DNA from: Clostridium sp.
Lineage (GTDB): Bacteria > Bacillota > Clostridia > Peptostreptococcales > Peptostreptococcaceae
Assembly: GCA_022782605.1 (NCBI GenBank)
Contig: JALFMW010000029.1
Coordinates: 1-44,423, forward strand
Direction: 5' to 3'
Length of the DNA stretch: 44,423 nucleotides
The position numbers were made by a program, and so were the translations under genes. Under the pieces are notes generated by a model. It worked only from the letters and a program-made list of their open reading frames with translations. It was not told the origin of the DNA and ran no database searches. Position 1 is the stretch's first letter. Each line of letters starts with the position of its first letter. Positions 44,311 through 44,423 of the stretch are shown piece by piece.

Positions 44311-44423
<113 letters not shown>

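Overview
The window is AT-rich, low-GC DNA with dense, mostly co-oriented genes, strong AGGAGG-type ribosome binding sites and a full set of endospore genes. It is chromosomal sequence from a spore-forming member of the Clostridia. The order yabG, veg, sipL, ispE, a GntR regulator, spoIIR, a SleB/CwlJ-type hydrolase, tilS, ftsH, birA, panT/coaX, dusB, greA, lysS and then an rRNA operon is what I would expect from Clostridioides difficile and its relatives. The first ~110 nt of 16S rRNA at the right end also look like Peptostreptococcaceae (Paraclostridium/Paeniclostridium/Romboutsia group). The genus is my inference. I see no complete transposon, prophage, CRISPR array or tRNA.

Layout. 1-1000: a degraded accessory patch with a 27-residue hydrophobic peptide, a broken basic reading frame, an unusual G-rich island and an acetate-transporter gene cut to 70 codons. 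1000-6800: a TtcA-like tRNA thiolase, a uracil-DNA-glycosylase-fold protein, a pair of small YdcZ membrane proteins divergent from a Crp/Fnr regulator with a perfect palindrome between them, PhnA, a membrane protein, a zinc-ribbon protein and a short YitT protein. 6900-9400: a GlpA-like FAD oxidoreductase with a reduced, NAD-site-less partner. 9500-13100: luxS, a stand-alone MetH reactivation domain and a MetH lacking that domain, an activated-methyl-cycle operon. 13300-15700: an M29 aminopeptidase and a nitroreductase. 15700-21100: pyrF-carA-carB behind a leader with two PyrR-binding motifs and one terminator. 21100-25600: a DUF4163/DUF3298 protein, an RNA methyltransferase, a pseudouridine synthase, a UPF0489 (peptide-arginase-like) protein, a SEC-C protein and a secreted NlpC/P60 enzyme.

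25600-32900 is the sporulation block: DUF1638, yabG with a textbook sigma-K promoter, veg, sipL, ispE, a GntR/FCD regulator, spoIIR with a probable sigma-F promoter, a cortex-hydrolase-like protein and DUF1934. 33100-43600 is housekeeping: tilS, ftsH, birA, a P1 peptidase, an ECF S-component (probably PanT) with coaX behind a strong promoter and a structured leader, dusB, greA and lysS. The window ends with a small membrane-peptide gene, tandem rRNA promoters and the start of 16S rRNA.

Most of this is ordinary core genome. The best candidates for something undescribed are the ~127-nt structured leader before panT-coaX (possible pantothenate/CoA-responsive RNA), the UPF0489 protein, the doubled PyrR leader, the NAD-site-less GlpB-like protein and the small peptide plus G-rich island at the left edge.
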